Source of the DNA: Nocardia pneumoniae NBRC 100136
Lineage (GTDB): Bacteria; Actinomycetota; Actinomycetes; Mycobacteriales; Mycobacteriaceae
Assembly (NCBI RefSeq): GCF_000308755.1
Contig: NZ_BAGF01000052.1
Coordinates: forward strand, 1-64,000
Direction: 5' to 3'
DNA: 64,000 nucleotides
The position numbers were made by a program, and so were the translations under genes. Positions 36,974 through 45,001 of the stretch are shown piece by piece. Numbering within the stretch: position 1 is the stretch's first letter; each line of letters opens with the position of its first letter. The notes beneath the pieces were generated by a model. That model was not told where the DNA came from, made no database searches, and saw only the letters and a program-made list of their open reading frames with translations.

Positions 36974-38158
36974 TCAGGAGATCGCGGGCTCCGGACGTCC
37001 GCGGCGTTGCAGCAGCCCCACCATCGGCTCGACCACTCGCGCCGCGATCGGGCCGAGCACCGCCATCAGCAGCACATAGGTCGACGCGAGCGCGGTGAGC
37101 TGCCCGTCCATCGCACCCGCGCCCACTGCCAATCCCGCGATGACGATCGAGAATTCGCCTCGTGCCACCAGCGCCGCGCCCGCCCTGGCCCGGCCCATCC
37201 GGCGGATGCCCTGCCTGGCCGCGGCCCACCAGCCAGTGGCGATCTTCGTCGCCATCGTGATGGCCGCCAGCGCGATCGCCCAGCCCAGCACCGGCGGAAT
37301 CGACCGGGGGTCGGTGTTGAGCCCGAACGCTACGAAGAAGATCGCCGCGAACAGGTCGCGCAGCGGTTCCAGCAGCCTCGCCGCCTCGTACGCCGTCGAC
37401 CCCGAGATCGCGATGCCCAGCAGGAACGCCCCGACTGCGGCCGAGACGCTCAACGCCGAGGAGACGCCGGCCACCAGCAAGGCCCCGCCGAGCAACGTCA
37501 GCAGGAACACTTCGCGGTCGGCGCTGTCCACGATCGCCGAGACCTGGCGGCCGTAGCGCAGCGCCACCACGAGGACCAGGGTGATCGTCACCATCGCCAC
37601 GGCCAGCGCACGCATCCCGCTGATCCAGCTCAGCCCGGCCAGAACCGTGGTGAGGATCGGCAGGTAGACCGCCATCGCCAGATCCTCGAACACGAGGATC
37701 GACAGGATGACCGGCGTCTCGCGGTTACCGAGACGGCCGAGATCGTCGAGGACTTTCGCCACGATGCCCGAGGAGGAGATGTAGGTGACGCCCGCCATGG
37801 TGATCGCGCCGGTGAAACCCCAGCCCAGGATCAGGGCCACCACCGCGCCGGGTGTCGCGTTGACGGCGATGTCGACGACTCCGGCGGCCCATGAGCGGCG
37901 CAGTCCGGTGACCAGTTCCGTGGCGGTGTACTCCAGCCCGAGGAGCAACAGCAGCAGAACGACGCCGATCTCTCCGGCGATATGACCGAACTCGTAGGCC
38001 GACTGGAGTTCGATGACACCGCCCTGCCCGAAGGCGACGCCGCCGATCAGGTAGAGCGGGATCGGCGACATGCCGACGCGGCCGGCGACACGACCCAGCA
38101 TGCCGAGGGCGAAGAGAACCGCTCCGAGCTCGATCAGGGCGAGCGCGGTGTCCGTCAC
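36974..38158 (-). CDS. K+/H+ (or Na+/H+) antiporter, CPA2 family, KhtU-like
   Basis: The protein has 394 residues from GTG 38158. About twelve membrane segments are seen, including LLLLLLGLEYTATEL, TYISSSGIVAKVLDDLGRLGNRETPVILSILVFEDLAMAVYLPI (the Glu-Asp ED pair in TM5-like helix) and SVSAAVGAFLLGIAISGS. This is the CPA2 exchanger layout. The preceding gene, 4 bp upstream, is a TrkA-C protein, so the pair resembles Bacillus KhtT-KhtU, a K+/H+ efflux antiporter. It has no internal TrkA_N domain. Confidence 0.85.
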   Translation of the reverse strand: MTDTALALIELGAVLFALGMLGRVAGRVGMSPIPLYLIGGVAFGQGGVIELQSAYEFGHIAGEIGVVLLLLLLGLEYTATELVTGLRRSWAAGVVDIAVNATPGAVVALILGWGFTGAITMAGVTYISSSGIVAKVLDDLGRLGNRETPVILSILVFEDLAMAVYLPILTTVLAGLSWISGMRALAVAMVTITLVLVVALRYGRQVSAIVDSADREVFLLTLLGGALLVAGVSSALSVSAAVGAFLLGIAISGSTAYEAARLLEPLRDLFAAIFFVAFGLNTDPRSIPPVLGWAIALAAITMATKIATGWWAAARQGIRRMGRARAGAALVARGEFSIVIAGLAVGAGAMDGQLTALASTYVLLMAVLGPIAARVVEPMVGLLQRRGRPEPAIS

Positions 38159-38162
38159 GTGC

Positions 38163-38645
38163 TCAGCCGTGCGTCAAGATCTTCGCGGCGGCATCGAGAC
38201 CCTCCGGGGTGCCGACGACCACGAGCAGGTCGCCCGCGGTGAAGGTGAAATCGGGACCGGGTGAGGGATGCAGTTGTCCGGCCCGCATGACCGCGACGAT
38301 GGAGACCTTCGTGCGGGTGCGCATCTGGGTTTCGCCGAGAGTGCGCCCGTCGTAGGGCGACTCGTCGGCGATCGGTAGCTGACGGGTGGTGATGCCGGGC
38401 AGGTCGCGGTGGTCGTCGTTGAGCTTGGCGACCAGCTGCGGTACGCCGAGCAGATTGGCCAGCACCGCCGCCTCGTCGGTGGTCAGCGGGATCTGCGCGG
38501 CGCAGGCATCCGGATCCTCGAGCTTGGAGACGATCAGGTCGATATCACCGTCGCGGTGGGCGACCACGCCGATTCGGCGACCGGAGCGCACTTCGAAGTC
38601 CTTGCGGACACCGATGCCGGGTAGTGCGGTGACGTCGACGTTCAC
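38163..38645 (-). CDS. antiporter regulatory subunit with TrkA-C domain, KhtT-like
   Basis: The protein has 160 residues from GTG 38645. An N-terminal KhtT-type domain (ALPGIGVRKDFEVRSGRRIGVVAHRDGDIDL) precedes a TrkA-C (RCK_C) domain (LGETQMRTRTKVSIVAVMRAG ... DFTFTAGDLLVVVGTPEGLDAAAKIL). In Bacillus KhtT, this domain binds c-di-AMP and controls KhtU. The antiporter begins 4 bp downstream, so the two are translated together. It is divergent from the histidine kinase. Confidence 0.85.
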   Translation of the reverse strand: MNVDVTALPGIGVRKDFEVRSGRRIGVVAHRDGDIDLIVSKLEDPDACAAQIPLTTDEAAVLANLLGVPQLVAKLNDDHRDLPGITTRQLPIADESPYDGRTLGETQMRTRTKVSIVAVMRAGQLHPSPGPDFTFTAGDLLVVVGTPEGLDAAAKILTHG

Positions 38646-38738
38646 GCCCTCCAGATTAGCCGGATGCCGGAGCCGATGAACCGTTCCGTCATCACTTCGG
38701 CCGATGGCGCGTCGCGTGCCCTGTGCTGTGATGGAGGC

Positions 38739-39929
38739 GTGCGACGGTGGTCGGAGATGCCCGAGCGAACGCGGGACGCGCTCGGCGCGGTGATCGTGTT
38801 CGCCGGCGGCGCGGCGCTGTATCTCACCGGACTGTCCACGATGACCGAGCGCGGCGAGCAGCTGCCGCTGTGGGTGCGGTTCGGCGTGCTGCCCGCGGTG
38901 TGCCTGGCGACGTTGTTCCGCCGCCGGAATCCGATGGCGGCCATGCTCGGCGGACTGGTTCCCCTGGCGGTGGACACCTGGCTCGGCGCGACGCTGCCGG
39001 TGTGGCTGATCTACGCCGACCTGATCTATTCCGCCGTGCTTTACGCCGGGCGGCGGGCATCGCGGATCACGACGCTGTGCTGGTCGGTGTTCTGTGCCCT
39101 GATCGTGGTGCTCACGCTGGCGCTGACCGGCGACGCGCGTGCGGTCGCGCTGGCGCTGGTGGCGGTGTTCAGTTTCGTGGCGACGCCGCTGTGGTGGGCG
39201 AACTCGGTGCGCACGCACAAAGAGATCGCGGCGGCCGAGCGCACACGCGCGCAGGCGTTGACCCTGGTCGCCGAACTCGATCGGCGCGCGGCCATCGCCG
39301 ACGAGCGCACCACGATGGCACGCGACCTGCACGACGTGATCGCCGGTCACCTGTCGGCCATCGCGATCCAGTCCGAGGCGGCACTGCGGATGCTGGCCCG
39401 CCGCGACGAACCAGCGGTCACCGGAATCATGCGATCCATCCGTTCCAACAGTGTCGGCGCGCTGCAGGAGATGCGCACGATGATCGGGTTGCTGCACAGC
39501 GACGGCGATGCCGAGGAGGTAGCCGCGCCCCGCAGGCTGGCCCAGCTGCCGATCCTCGTGGACGCGGCACGGGCGGCGGGGATCTCGGTGCGGGTGCACG
39601 AGGCGCTCGACGGCGCGACGCTGCCGAGCGCCGTGGACCAGGCCGCCTACCGGATCGTTCAGGAAGCGCTGACCAACGCCATGAAACACGCGCCCGGACA
39701 GGAGGTTTCGATCGACGTGCGCGCCGAGGACGAGGTGTTGAGCGTAACGATCCGCAATCCGACCGTCTCCGTGCGGCCGCACCACGCCCCGGCTCGAACC
39801 GGGCACCGAGGACTGGTGAACATGCGCGAGCGCGCCGCCGCGCTCGGTGGAAGCTTCCGCGCCGGAATGGATTGCGGCTGCTGGGAAGTGCTGGCCCGGC
39901 TGCCGTTCGGCTCCGCGAGCGCGTCATGA
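38739..39929 (+). CDS. NarL-type sensor histidine kinase (HisKA_3)
   Basis: The protein has about 396 residues; starts at 38664, 38739 and 38757 are all possible and 38739 (GTG) is a compromise. Four to five membrane segments (residues about 15-165) form an integral sensor. The HisKA_3 phosphoacceptor is in MARDLHDVIAGHLSAIAIQSEA. The ATPase region shows QEALTNAMKHAP and GLVNMRERAAALGG. It overlaps the response regulator by 4 bp (ATGA). The stimulus is unknown; the region does not name a target. Confidence 0.88.
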   Translation: MRRWSEMPERTRDALGAVIVFAGGAALYLTGLSTMTERGEQLPLWVRFGVLPAVCLATLFRRRNPMAAMLGGLVPLAVDTWLGATLPVWLIYADLIYSAVLYAGRRASRITTLCWSVFCALIVVLTLALTGDARAVALALVAVFSFVATPLWWANSVRTHKEIAAAERTRAQALTLVAELDRRAAIADERTTMARDLHDVIAGHLSAIAIQSEAALRMLARRDEPAVTGIMRSIRSNSVGALQEMRTMIGLLHSDGDAEEVAAPRRLAQLPILVDAARAAGISVRVHEALDGATLPSAVDQAAYRIVQEALTNAMKHAPGQEVSIDVRAEDEVLSVTIRNPTVSVRPHHAPARTGHRGLVNMRERAAALGGSFRAGMDCGCWEVLARLPFGSASAS

Positions 39930-40573
39930 CGATCCGGGTGGTGATCGCCGACGACCACGCGGCGATTCGCGCGGGGCTGCGGATGATCCTGGACGTCGAG
40001 GACGACATCGACGTGGTCGGCGAGGCCGCCGACGGGGATATCGCGATCGCGCAGGCCACAGCTCTGCGGCCGCATGTGGTGCTGATGGACGTGCGGATGC
40101 CCGGGATGGACGGGATCACCGCGACCGAACGGATCACCGCCGACGGTTCGGCCCGGGTACTCATCCTGACCACGTTCGACCTGGACGAGTACGTTTTTCG
40201 CGCGCTGCGCGCCGGCGCGTCCGGGTTCGTGCTGAAATCCGCGTCGGGGCACTCGCTGGTCGAGGCGGTACGCGCGGTCGCGGCGGGTGACGGTGTGCTG
40301 GCCCCGGAAGTGACGAAGGCCGTGATCTCGGCGTTCGCGACGTCGAAACATGCTGCGCCGCATTCTCTTCCGGCCGGGCTGGCCGAACTCACCGAGCGGG
40401 AACGGGAAGTGCTCGACTGCCTGGGCGACGGTCTGTCCAACGCGCAGATCGCCGCCAGGCTGTTCATCGGCGAGACGACGGTGAAAACGCACGTCTCGCG
40501 GGTGCTGATGAAACTCGGTGTGCGATCGCGGGTTCAGGCCGCGATCGTCGCCCGCGAGATCCGCGGCCGGTGA
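39926..40573 (+). CDS. NarL/LuxR-family response regulator
   Basis: The protein has 215 residues from ATG 39926. The receiver domain has VVIADDHAAIRAGLRMIL (acidic pair) and VVLMDVRMPGMDG (phospho-Asp near residue 54), with the conserved Thr in ILTTFDLDEYV and Lys in GFVLKSAS. A LuxR helix-turn-helix follows (LTEREREVLDCLGDGLSNAQIAARLFIGETTVKTHVSRVLMKLGV). It pairs with the overlapping kinase. Its stop abuts the stop of the opposite DUF952 gene. Confidence 0.95.
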   Translation: MTIRVVIADDHAAIRAGLRMILDVEDDIDVVGEAADGDIAIAQATALRPHVVLMDVRMPGMDGITATERITADGSARVLILTTFDLDEYVFRALRAGASGFVLKSASGHSLVEAVRAVAAGDGVLAPEVTKAVISAFATSKHAAPHSLPAGLAELTEREREVLDCLGDGLSNAQIAARLFIGETTVKTHVSRVLMKLGVRSRVQAAIVAREIRGR

Positions 40574-40933
40574 TCATCCGGCGAGCGGAGCGAATGTCCC
40601 GTCCGCGCCGGGCAGATACTCCTCCACCGCGGTGACCGCCGCCACCGGCAACGGCCCGTACAGATGAGGGAAGAGCATCGACTCCGGATCGCTCGGCACG
40701 CCGGGCTCCCATTCGATCGGCGCGCCCACCCGGCGGGGGTCGATGCGCAGCAGCACCAGATCGCGGCGTCCCGCGAACAACCGGTTGGCGGGCAGGTGCA
40801 CCTGCTCGGGCGCGGAAAGATGGATGAATCCCGCCTCACCGAGCGAGGGCGCGCGGTACTCGCCGGTTTGCCGGGCGGAAAGCCACTCCGCCGAAGTGCA
40901 TAGGTGAACCAGCGTGTGAGTGTCGTAGGTCAC
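40574..40933 (-). CDS. DUF952 protein
   Basis: The protein has 119 residues from GTG 40933, with GGAG about 10 bp upstream. The DUF952 signature is clear: LVHLCTSAEWLSARQTGEYRAPSL, GFIHLSAPEQVHLPANRLFAGRRDLVLLRID, and FPHLYGPLPVAAVTAVEEYLP. The upstream open frame to 41647 is not homologous. Function unknown; the fold resembles ADP-ribosyltransferase-type toxin inhibitors in some databases, but nothing here supports a role. Confidence 0.87.
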   Translation of the reverse strand: MTYDTHTLVHLCTSAEWLSARQTGEYRAPSLGEAGFIHLSAPEQVHLPANRLFAGRRDLVLLRIDPRRVGAPIEWEPGVPSDPESMLFPHLYGPLPVAAVTAVEEYLPGADGTFAPLAG

Positions 40934-41209
40934 GGGTAATCTCCGGGTGGACAACTGGATCGGCCGATCGAGGATGTGATCGAGTGCACTTCGACAACCT
41001 GACCTGTGGCGTTCGCCTGTAGCGAAATCCCAGGTCGTGTTATCGAAAACACACTGCATCATTCGCGGGAACAAAGTCCCCCGTCCCGAACGTCTGACAG
41101 AGTAGTCATACCCCTGCTGGGAAGTAGCGGTAGCGAGCTCGTGGTGAGTGACCACGGGCCCCACACCAGGTGAACGGTCGTCGGGACCGGGAGCCAGGAC
41201 GGAGGAGTC

Positions 41210-41404
41210 ATGCCAGGAACCCTGACAAGCACCCCACTGACCGCGGTCGATCGTTGCGACCGTTGCGGGGCGGCGGCCCGAGTGCGTGCCGTACTTCCCG
41301 CGGGTGGAGAGTTGCTCTTCTGCCAGCACCACGCGAACGAACACATGGATCGACTGCGTGAGCTCGACGCCGTGATCGACACGGAGTCCGCTCCCGCGCT
41401 CTGA
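41210..41404 (+). CDS. DUF7455 small zinc-binding protein
   Basis: This is a 64-residue protein preceded by a strong GGAGGAG ribosome binding site. It carries a CDRCGAAARVRA pair and a second FCQHHANEH motif that could complete a zinc site. The family is widespread in actinobacteria near sigA. No function is known. It is in a low-complexity-free region between DUF952 and a TetR gene and is followed by a hairpin terminator. Confidence 0.88.
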   Translation: MPGTLTSTPLTAVDRCDRCGAAARVRAVLPAGGELLFCQHHANEHMDRLRELDAVIDTESAPAL

Positions 41405-41462
41405 TTCGCTCCTCGCGTCCTGACACAACAGCATCGGACAACAGAACACCGTCAACCATCGG

Positions 41463-41490
41463 CAGCGGGCGACCAACAGGTCGCCCGCTG
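41463..41490. terminator. perfect hairpin terminator between DUF7455 and TetR genes
   Basis: Arms CAGCGGGCGACC and GGTCGCCCGCTG (12 bp, perfect) enclose an AACA tetraloop. It lies between convergent genes and can end both. Confidence 0.85.
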
Positions 41491-41510
41491 TCGCCGTGTT
41501 CGACGGCCGG

Positions 41511-42266
41511 TCAGTGCGCCGACACCGCGCCGAGGATGCCGTCCAGCAGCCTGGCCAGCCCGTAGTCGAACGCGCCGTCCGGGTCGGCGGGCGCCTGGTA
41601 CAACTCGCCCACCGCCGCGCCGACCCGCGACGCCAGCGGGAACTCACTCGGCGGCATGACCGCCGTGAGCAGCGGACCGTGCACCTCCCACCAGCGTGAA
41701 TCGCTCATCCGGCGCGTCTCGCGGGCGGCGGCGACCGCCATGCGCGCGTTGCCGGTCGCGAACTCCGACAGCACGGCGATCACCCGATCCATCGCCACGT
41801 CCGGCAGGCCGATCCCCTCGAGCGCGGCGAGCTGCCGTTCGTAGCGGCGCATCCGTCCTGGACCGAGCACCAGCCGCCACGGGGGCACCTCGAGCAGCCA
41901 GGGGTGCGCGATCAGTTCCGCCCGAACCTGACGGGCCACCCTCGCAATGCGTTCGCGCGGGGGGAGGTCACCCGGAATGGGTGCGTCCTCCTCGGCCACC
42001 GCGTCGACCATGAGTATCGCGAGCGCCTCTTTGCTCGGCACGTACGTGTAGAGACTCATCGGCCGCAGCCCCAGCTCCGCCGCGACCGCGCGAATGGAGA
42101 CCTTCTCGTAGCCCTCCCGGTCCGCGAGTGCGACCGCTGCCGCGACCACCGCGTCGACGCTGACGGTCTGCTTCGGGCCGCGTCCCGCCGGACGCGCGGG
42201 AAGCTCGTGCCGCCACAGCAGGCTCATCACCTGTTTCGCCTGTTCGACGGAGATTTCCTCGCTCAT
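41511..42266 (-). CDS. TetR-family regulator (TetR_C_1)
   Basis: The protein has 251 residues from ATG 42266. The DNA-binding helix-turn-helix is TVSVDAVVAAAVALADREGYEKVSIRAVAAELGLRPMSLYTYVPSKEALAILMVDAV at about residues 35-90, and the rest is a ligand-binding domain of the TetR_C_1 kind. It is divergent from the SNF2 gene. The shared region holds two palindromes that may be its operators. Confidence 0.9.
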   Translation of the reverse strand: MSEEISVEQAKQVMSLLWRHELPARPAGRGPKQTVSVDAVVAAAVALADREGYEKVSIRAVAAELGLRPMSLYTYVPSKEALAILMVDAVAEEDAPIPGDLPPRERIARVARQVRAELIAHPWLLEVPPWRLVLGPGRMRRYERQLAALEGIGLPDVAMDRVIAVLSEFATGNARMAVAAARETRRMSDSRWWEVHGPLLTAVMPPSEFPLASRVGAAVGELYQAPADPDGAFDYGLARLLDGILGAVSAH

Positions 42267-42442
42267 GACGGGGTCTCGTCGACGCTTGGCTGGCTCCTAT
42301 CCAGGGGCACGCCGGGTCCTCGGTTCCCGCTGACGCTCACTCCCGCACCTCGCTGATGCTCGACCTCCGCGTACGCAGCAGCCCGCTGTGGCAGTGCCGC
42401 ACGCGCTGGCCTTCACTCATGGCACTCCTCGGAACAAATCCA

Positions 42443-42453
42443 GTACAGTGTAC
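42443..42453. promoter_or_regulatory. palindrome GTACA-G-TGTAC, possible TetR operator
   Basis: Five-base arms flank a single G. It is 177 bp upstream of the TetR start and 89 bp upstream of the preferred SNF2 start. It is the first of two neighbouring palindromes. Confidence 0.45.
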
Positions 42454-42461
42454 GTTGTTCA

Positions 42462-42476
42462 CCGTACTCCGTACGG
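42462..42476. promoter_or_regulatory. palindrome CCGTAC-TCC-GTACGG, possible TetR operator
   Basis: Perfect 6-bp arms flank TCC. It is 8 bp after the first palindrome, and the sequence around both is unusually AT-rich for this genome. Two adjacent operator-like sites suit a TetR-family regulator that binds cooperatively. Confidence 0.45.
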
Positions 42477-42541
42477 TATACGTTGATTCGAAGGGGTCCG
42501 CTCTGTCCAGCACACACGCCACTTACCTGCCGGATCGGCAC

Positions 42542-44299
42542 ATGTTCGCCCTGTGGACGTGGTCGGGAAGCGATGCCGGACCGGCGCCGCGTGGACACGG
42601 CGACCGCGAGACGCTCGCGCTCGTCCTCCCGTGCGGCGCCGACGGTGCGCTCGAGGTCACCGACGTCGACGCCGCGCTGCTCGACCCGGACGATTTCGCG
42701 GATCTGACGGTCGAGCATCCAGGAGATTCGGTCCTGCTCTGGCAGGACGTCCTGCGCGACGCCCGCGAGCCGGGCGCGGAAGCGCCCGACGACCCCGAAC
42801 TGCCGATAGCCGCCCATGCCGTGCCGGTTGCGTCCGGCACCTCCATCGTGTCGGCCCAGCGCGCGCTGCGGGTCCTGCGGGACACCGAGGCCGTGGCGGC
42901 GGACCTGCGCGCGACGCTGAAGGCGCGGCTGCGGCCCTACCAGGCACGGGGCGTCGGCTGGCTGCGCGAAACCGCCGACGCGGACGGCGGCGCGGTGCTC
43001 GCCGACGAAATGGGGCTCGGCAAAACCGTGCAGACCATCGGCTTCCTGCTCGGCCGCGCCGAGGCTGGGCCACAGCTCGTGGTCTGTCCGACCTCGCTGG
43101 TCGGCAACTGGGCGTACGAGATCGGCCGGTTCGCGCCGGGACTGCGCGTGATCGCCTGGCGCGGCGGCGAGATCGCGGCCGACGCGGCGACGGTCGTCGT
43201 CACCGGTTATCCCACCTTGCGGCTGCACGGTCGGCTGCTGACCGGACAGCGCTGGGCGACGGCGGTCTTCGACGAGGCGCAGGCGGTGAAGAATCCGCGC
43301 ACCCAGGTCGCGAAGGCGGCGCGGGCGATCGACGCCGCGGCCACGATCGCGCTGACCGGCACGCCGGTGGAGAACCATCTCGACGAACTGTGGGCGCTGC
43401 TGAACCTGGTGGCGCCACGGTCGTTCGGGCACCGGACGCAGTTCCGGCGGCGATTCGTGCGGCCGATCCAGGAGGGGTCGGCGACCGCGGCGGCACGGTT
43501 GCGCGACACCATCGAGCCGGTCGTGCTGGCGCGCAAGAAGAGTCAGGTCGCGGCGGCGCTGCCCGCGAAGATCCACAGCGACCTGCTCTGCGACCTCACC
43601 GCCGAGCAGGAGCGGCTCTACGACCAGCTGCTCGCCCGGGCCGTGGACGACGGATTCGGCGCGGGCATCGAGCGCCACGGCCGCGTGCTCGCCGCGCTGA
43701 CCTCGCTGAAGCAGGTGTGCAACCATCCCGGACTGGTCACCGGCGAACTCGGCGAGCTGGCCGGTCGATCCGGAAAACTCGATCTGTGCACCGACATCCT
43801 GGCGACCAATCTCGACACGGCCAGCCCCACGTTGGTGTTCACCCAGTACCGCCGGACCGGTGAGCTGCTCGTGCGCCATATCGCCGAGCAGTTCGGGGTG
43901 CGGGCGCCCTTCTTCCACGGCGGGCTGAACCAGGCCGGACGCGCCGAGATCGTCTCCCGGTTCCAGGCCGAGGACGGGCCGCCGATCCTGGTGCTGAGCC
44001 TGCGCGCGGCGGGCACCGGACTCACCCTGACCCGCGCCGCCGATGTCATCCACTTCGACCGCTGGTGGAACCCGGCGGTGGAGGCGCAAGCCTCCGACCG
44101 CGCCCACCGGATCGGCCAGACCCGCACCGTCACCGTCACCACACTCACCTCGGCCACGACCGTGGAGGAGCACATCGCGGGCATGCACGACCGCAAGGCC
44201 GCCCTGACCGACCTCGGCGACGCGACCGGTATCGCGGCCCTCGCCGCGCTCGGCGACGAACAGCTCATCGAGATCCTGCGCCGCAAAAGGGAGAACTGA
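42542..44299 (+). CDS. SNF2-family DEAD/DEAH helicase
   Basis: The protein has about 585 residues from ATG 42542. Motif I DEMGLGKTVQT is near residue 160, motif II DEAQAVKN, motif III LTGTPVENHLDELWALLN and motif VI WWNPAVEAQASDRAHRIGQTRTV are complete, a SWI2/SNF2 ATPase. Upstream frame starts (42356, 42419) read through the operator palindromes; a CTG at 42503 has GAAGGGG before it, so the true start is uncertain. It overlaps the SWIM gene by 1 bp. It probably remodels nucleoprotein or assists repair. Confidence 0.88.
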   Translation: MFALWTWSGSDAGPAPRGHGDRETLALVLPCGADGALEVTDVDAALLDPDDFADLTVEHPGDSVLLWQDVLRDAREPGAEAPDDPELPIAAHAVPVASGTSIVSAQRALRVLRDTEAVAADLRATLKARLRPYQARGVGWLRETADADGGAVLADEMGLGKTVQTIGFLLGRAEAGPQLVVCPTSLVGNWAYEIGRFAPGLRVIAWRGGEIAADAATVVVTGYPTLRLHGRLLTGQRWATAVFDEAQAVKNPRTQVAKAARAIDAAATIALTGTPVENHLDELWALLNLVAPRSFGHRTQFRRRFVRPIQEGSATAAARLRDTIEPVVLARKKSQVAAALPAKIHSDLLCDLTAEQERLYDQLLARAVDDGFGAGIERHGRVLAALTSLKQVCNHPGLVTGELGELAGRSGKLDLCTDILATNLDTASPTLVFTQYRRTGELLVRHIAEQFGVRAPFFHGGLNQAGRAEIVSRFQAEDGPPILVLSLRAAGTGLTLTRAADVIHFDRWWNPAVEAQASDRAHRIGQTRTVTVTTLTSATTVEEHIAGMHDRKAALTDLGDATGIAALAALGDEQLIEILRRKREN

Positions 44300-44853
44300 T
44301 GGCGGACAATGAATTTGGCTACACCGCGTGGGGCATGGACTGGGTGCGCCTCGCCGAGCCGTTGCGCCAGACCCGGCCGGATCCCCTGCTCCCGCGCGCC
44401 CGCAGCATCGCGCGCAACAACGGCGTGCAGGCCACCGTCGATGGAGGGGTGGTGCGCTCCATCATCCATCGCGGCGGTCAGGCCTCGCTCACCCACCTGG
44501 AAGTGGCGCCGCTGACCAGGGCCGCGATCACGGCCATCGCCGCGATCGCGCCGGACCCGTCCGCGCTGACCGACGACATGCACCGCGCGATCGCAGGGGC
44601 GGGAATCCCGCTCGCGCCGGTGCTGGCTGGCACCGACTGCTCCTGCACGGCACGATCGGCGCGGTGCGTGCACGTCCTCGCCGTGTACTACGAGATGGCC
44701 CGCAAGGTCGACGAGGATCCCCGGCTCGCCTTGGAGATCCAGGGCTATTTCGCTACGGGCCCACAAGATTCGGACATACAAGCGCCACCAGCGCGATGGA
44801 CGCCCATCTCCGCGCTCGATCCGACGCGGTTCTTCACCACAGCTCAGACCTGA
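44299..44853 (+). CDS. SWIM zinc-finger protein
   Basis: The protein has 184 residues from ATG 44299 (TGATG junction with the SNF2 stop). SWIM motif CSCTARSARCVHVLAVYY (CxCx6CxH) is near residue 117. SWIM proteins often accompany SNF2 helicases in bacteria and bind DNA or protein. The C-terminus is short. It is translationally coupled to the helicase. Confidence 0.92.
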   Translation: MADNEFGYTAWGMDWVRLAEPLRQTRPDPLLPRARSIARNNGVQATVDGGVVRSIIHRGGQASLTHLEVAPLTRAAITAIAAIAPDPSALTDDMHRAIAGAGIPLAPVLAGTDCSCTARSARCVHVLAVYYEMARKVDEDPRLALEIQGYFATGPQDSDIQAPPARWTPISALDPTRFFTTAQT

Positions 44854-45001
44854 GCCGACCCGGTGCGTCGATCGGTTCTGATGAGGACCGCGGTGTTCCG
44901 GCGGATGGGCGAGGTCTCCCCAGGGCGGTGTCTCGCCGGGTGGTTCAGGCTGCGCCATGGCCGCCTGGCCCGTCCGCACCTGACCGGTTCCCCGCGCACC
45001 A

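Noticed and set aside
36636..37079. ORF of 147 codons in the gap upstream of the eut cassette
   Set aside because: Low-complexity translation, no ribosome binding site and partial overlap with the antiporter gene.
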